Position numbers and translations under genes: made by a program
Part shown: positions 61,635-64,000 of the stretch, piece after piece
Layout: the number at the start of each line of letters is the position of its first letter
Numbering within the stretch: position 1 is the stretch's first letter
Assembly (NCBI RefSeq): GCF_014898055.3
Contig: NW_023605083.1
Location: 89,621,721-89,685,720, forward strand
Origin: Talpa occidentalis
Lineage: Eukaryota; Chordata; Mammalia; Eulipotyphla; Talpidae
DNA: 64,000 nucleotides
Direction: 5' to 3'
The notes under the pieces: generated by a model
Told to the model about the DNA's origin: nothing
Databases searched by the model: none
Seen by the model: the letters and a program-made list of their open reading frames with translations, nothing else

Positions 61635-61800
61635 AACTTGGAACCCTGCATAGAGAAACCTGATCCCTGCCCCTGAGGAGTCCCAGTGTAAAGAAAAGTT
61701 TACAGTAGCTTTGTGGATTAAGTAACATGAAGCGGAAGTCCAGAGAGGGTAAGACTTTTGTCCCAAGTCACACAGCTGCACAAGGTAAAATGAAGACTAG
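61635..61800 (+). mobile_element. MIR SINE relic (second half)
   Basis: AACATGAAGCGGAAGTCCAGAGAGGGTAAGACTTTTGTCCCAAGTCACACAGCTGCACAAGG..GAAGACTAGAGATCAG matches the MIR block (..GAGAGGTTAAGTAACTTGCCCAAGGTCACACAGCTAG..). Confidence 0.75.
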
Positions 61801-61904
61801 AGATCAGATCTTTGCCATTTTCCTGTTGTTCTTTCAGAGGCTGCCTGGCATCACCATGAAGACTCCACAGCAAGTCTTCCAGGTAGCTAGTCTGGTCTTG
61901 CCCT

Positions 61905-62105
61905 CAGGGGCTAATGCACAGCTATTAATAATAGTAATTGTTGTAGGCCCAGCACTGTGCTAATTGCTTTGTGTGTAGTGTCACATTTGTCTCTCTCACA
62001 GCTGTGAGAGAGATGTTTTATGCCCACTTTATGGACGAGTAAACTGAAGAACAGAAAGAAAAAGTGACTTGTCTGGGAATCCCAAAACTAGCGTTTATGG
62101 CCTAA
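61905..62105 (+). mobile_element. MIR SINE relic
   Basis: GCCCAGCACTGTGCTAATTGCTTTGTGTGTAGTGTCACATTTGTCTCTCTCACAGCTGTGAGAGAGATGTTTTATGCCCACTTTATGGACGAGTAAACTGAAGAACAG is MIR order. Confidence 0.82.
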
Positions 62106-62710
62106 GTGTAGGTTTTCTTAGCCATATGCGTGGCCTGACTTATTCATATGGCAGCTCTTGTAAATTCTTGGCCAGTAGGGTACCACTGTGAGTTCTTGGT
62201 TGGGTGTGGGATGGGGTAGGGCTGCCTTATGTTCTGTCACCTGTTGATGGCAATTGTCATGCTCCTGATGGCTTTACCCCCACACACTTAACTCTTTGCT
62301 CCATGGACATAGGATGCAGACTCTTGGGGTCCATTGGACTCTAAAAGCTAGTGTTGCCTGTTCAAACTCTTGTCCTCTCTGGGCTGAATGCACTCCCAGC
62401 CCCTCCTCATTCTGAGCAGCAGAGTCCCCAGCCGAGACCCTATACTACAAGCTTGCAGGAAGAAGTCTGCACGCTAGCTCACTAAGAATGATACCTTCCC
62501 AGAAAGGAAAACATCTCTTATTTTCTTCCAGTAAATCAAGGTTGTGAGGTGCATTTGTTTAATGGACCCTGTCCACAGCTAATCTAATTTGGTAAGTGAC
62601 TTGGGGGTAGAGAAAGATGCTGACCTGACACTTCAGGGAGGGGACTGACTGAGCAGGGGAGGTAGCAGAGAACCTATGTGTGGAGCAGGATTTTCTGCCC
62701 CTCCTGCTGT
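62106..62710. other. Single-copy DNA, nothing recognised
   Basis: No repeat or exon recognised. Confidence 0.4.
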
Positions 62711-62712
62711 GA

Positions 62713-62812
62713 CACACACAGACACACATGCACATGCATGTGCACACCCACACCCACACATGCACATACATATATGTACTCTCACATGCCATATACATGC
62801 ACAAACACACAC
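62713..62812 (+). repeat. Imperfect (CA)n/(CATG)n microsatellite
   Basis: CACACACAGACACACATGCACATGCATGTGCACACCC..CACATGCACATACATATATG..ACAAACACACAC. The overlapping frames encode HTHTHT and cysteine/valine low complexity. Confidence 0.93.
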
Positions 62813-62984
62813 TTGTATTTTAGTTTTCCCCTTCTTACTTTTGATCTGAATTTCTGCCACAAGGTTTTCTGCCATCATTTGGTTGAAACCACAGCTCGCT
62901 GGCATCCAGAGGCCTAGACGCCCCCCTCATGGTCAACAGGTAATGAGTATGTTCTCATGGACAGGAATTCGGATGGAAGGATGA

Positions 62985-63470
62985 GGAGCATGGTGGATAG
63001 AAAATGCCCCCCAAATCCTAATACTCATCCTAATCCCTGGAATTTGTGGGTATGTTACTTTATATGGCAAAACAGAAAATTGCTGGTTCAATGTAATTTA
63101 GTTAAGAATCTCAGGACTCCCCTGGATTATACGGATGGGCGCAATGCATCACAAGCATCCCTGTGAGAAGGGGGCAGAGGGCAAAGGTCAGAGGTATAAT
63201 GAGAAAGGCTTGAGCGATGTGCTTGAAAAGAGGGGAGGAGCCATGAGACAGGGGTGCAAATGGCTTCTGGAAGGTGGAAAAGGTAAGGAAATAGATTCTC
63301 TAGAACCTTCAGCAGGAACACAGCTCTGCTGACACCTTGATTTTAGCCCTTAAGAACCGCTTTAGACTTATTTCCATAACTTTTTCACAATATATTTGGG
63401 TGGTTTTAAGCCACTAAATTTGTGGGGCTTTGCTAGAACAGCCATAGGAAATCACACAAGAAATCAGCAA
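62985..63470 (+). mobile_element. ERVL-MaLR-like LTR
   Basis: GGTGGATAGAAAATGCCCCCCAAATCCTAATACTCATCC.., CCTGGATTATACGG.., CTGCTGACACCTTGATTTTAGCCC.., TGGTTTTAAGCCACTAAATTTGTGGGGC..GAACAGCCATAGGAAATCACAC. The final GTTTTAAGCCACTAAGTTTGTGG block is diagnostic of MaLR LTRs. Confidence 0.8.
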
Positions 63471-63691
63471 GGCCCAAGCATGGGGAAGATGGAGGCCACG
63501 ACTCCACAGTTCCCTGAGAGACTCAGCAGCAGGCAACAGGGAGAGAGAGATCTGAGAGCGAGAAGGGGCCTTGGGGTGGGGCCAGGTCAGGCAAGGTTAG
63601 ACATCCCTGGAAGACAGAACTCAAGAGAGGCACTGAGATCATAGGTACAAAGACAGGGTCTTGGATATTAGGGATCAATATAGACACTGGG
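63471..63691. other. Single-copy DNA up to the terminal LTR
   Basis: Purine-rich; nothing recognised. Confidence 0.4.
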
Positions 63692-64000
63692 TGTTACGGA
63701 GCAACCCCGATATAAAACGGGTTGCCTGGCTGTGGGTCCTCACCCGTGTGCTTTAAAGGGACTTATTAATACTCCACTGCAGGCACACACAAAAGGTTAA
63801 TAAAAGGTTTATTTACAAGGGAAAGGGAAACGAGGAAATATACCACTCAGGGAGAAAATCGGGAATTAAAATCTTTAATGCGTCCTTACCTTATCCACCA
63901 ACCTGGAAACCCCAAAGGCACTCCAAGAGCTGCCCGAGCTGTAAGCTGGCGGCGAGCCAAAGAAAAGGGAATACCCCAAAGTCCACGTGTCTGGTTTTAC
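63692..64000 (-). mobile_element. Retroviral-type LTR, antisense, cut by window end
   Basis: The plus strand begins TGTTACGGAGCAACCCCGATATAAAACGGG, which on the minus strand is an LTR 3' end (..GTTGCTCCGTAACA). A minus-strand AATAAA lies inside GTTTATTTACAAGG at about 63,809-63,822, followed (minus) by about 115 bp of U5-like sequence. The rest, to 64,000, would be R/U3. This is an ancient host-genome copy. It could be a solitary LTR or the 3' LTR of a provirus that continues to the right. No gag, pol or env sequence is in the window. TG..CA and AATAAA are seen; the class (ERV1/ERVK-like) is not determined. Confidence 0.6.

Noticed and set aside
1..64000. tRNA genes at SINE heads
   Set aside because: A and B boxes are present, but the heads cannot form a cloverleaf acceptor and each continues into a SINE body and A-tail.

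Overview
The window looks like non-coding nuclear DNA from a placental mammal. It is dense in interspersed repeats: tRNA-headed SINEs, fragments of L1 LINEs of several ages, MIR and L2 relics, ERVL-MaLR LTRs, hAT-Charlie elements of the MER20 and MER5A type, and microsatellites. I found no convincing protein-coding exon, rRNA, functional tRNA, CRISPR array or bacterial feature. Every open frame is short (192 codons at most). The frames with any recognisable content run through transposon sequence, either L1 ORF2 remnants or SINE antisense. The segment is most likely intergenic or intronic. The dominant SINE has a GGGCCTCCCTGGTGGCGCAG head, an RNA polymerase III B box (GGTTCGATCC), a body of about 270 bp, and an AATAAA...TCTTT-A(n) tail (the T+ class of mammalian SINEs). 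The repeat mix suggests a laurasiatherian. A horseshoe-bat-type family such as Rhin-1 is one possibility that I cannot confirm from memory.

Layout. 1-9 kb: SINEs at 871, 1800 and 4363, a MER20 at 3885, MIRs, a (CT)n(TA)n(GA)n hairpin microsatellite at 6.4 kb, and a purine-rich block at 7.0-7.5 kb. 9-15 kb: L1 3' ends at 9.2-9.6 kb, a young SINE at 11.3 kb with an 18-bp target-site duplication (TSD), and an MLT1-like LTR. 15-22.5 kb: the main transposon graveyard. It holds two 5'-inverted (twin-primed) L1 copies at 15.65 and 16.36 kb, a long old antisense L1 interrupted by a SINE and a MER5A, two sense L1 3' ends, and a younger antisense L1 at 21.8-22.4 kb. 23-31 kb: a possible LTR, MIR/L2 relics, a 24-bp-unit minisatellite at 26.25 kb, an insertion made only of poly(A) at 27.54 kb, an MLT1-like LTR and an L1 3' UTR.

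31-45 kb: L1 relics that host SINEs (including a 3'-truncated SINE at 33.3 kb), GC-richer single-copy DNA at 34-39 kb, MIRs, and candidate conserved non-coding stretches near 38.7 and 43.1 kb. 45-57.9 kb: an old L1 invaded by both a SINE and a twin-primed L1 (45.3-46.9 kb), tandem L2s, MaLR LTRs of opposite orientation on either side of an L1 3' end (51.3-52.6 kb), a candidate conserved element at 55.9-56.25 kb, and an L1 3' UTR carrying two SINEs in inverted orientation (57.06-57.66 kb). 58-64 kb: mostly single-copy DNA, two MaLR LTRs, and an antisense retroviral-type LTR that starts at about 63,692 and runs off the window.

The features do not form a pathway. What links them is retroposition history, read directly from nested insertions and target-site duplications. 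Family names are assigned from remembered consensus features and were not checked against a repeat library.
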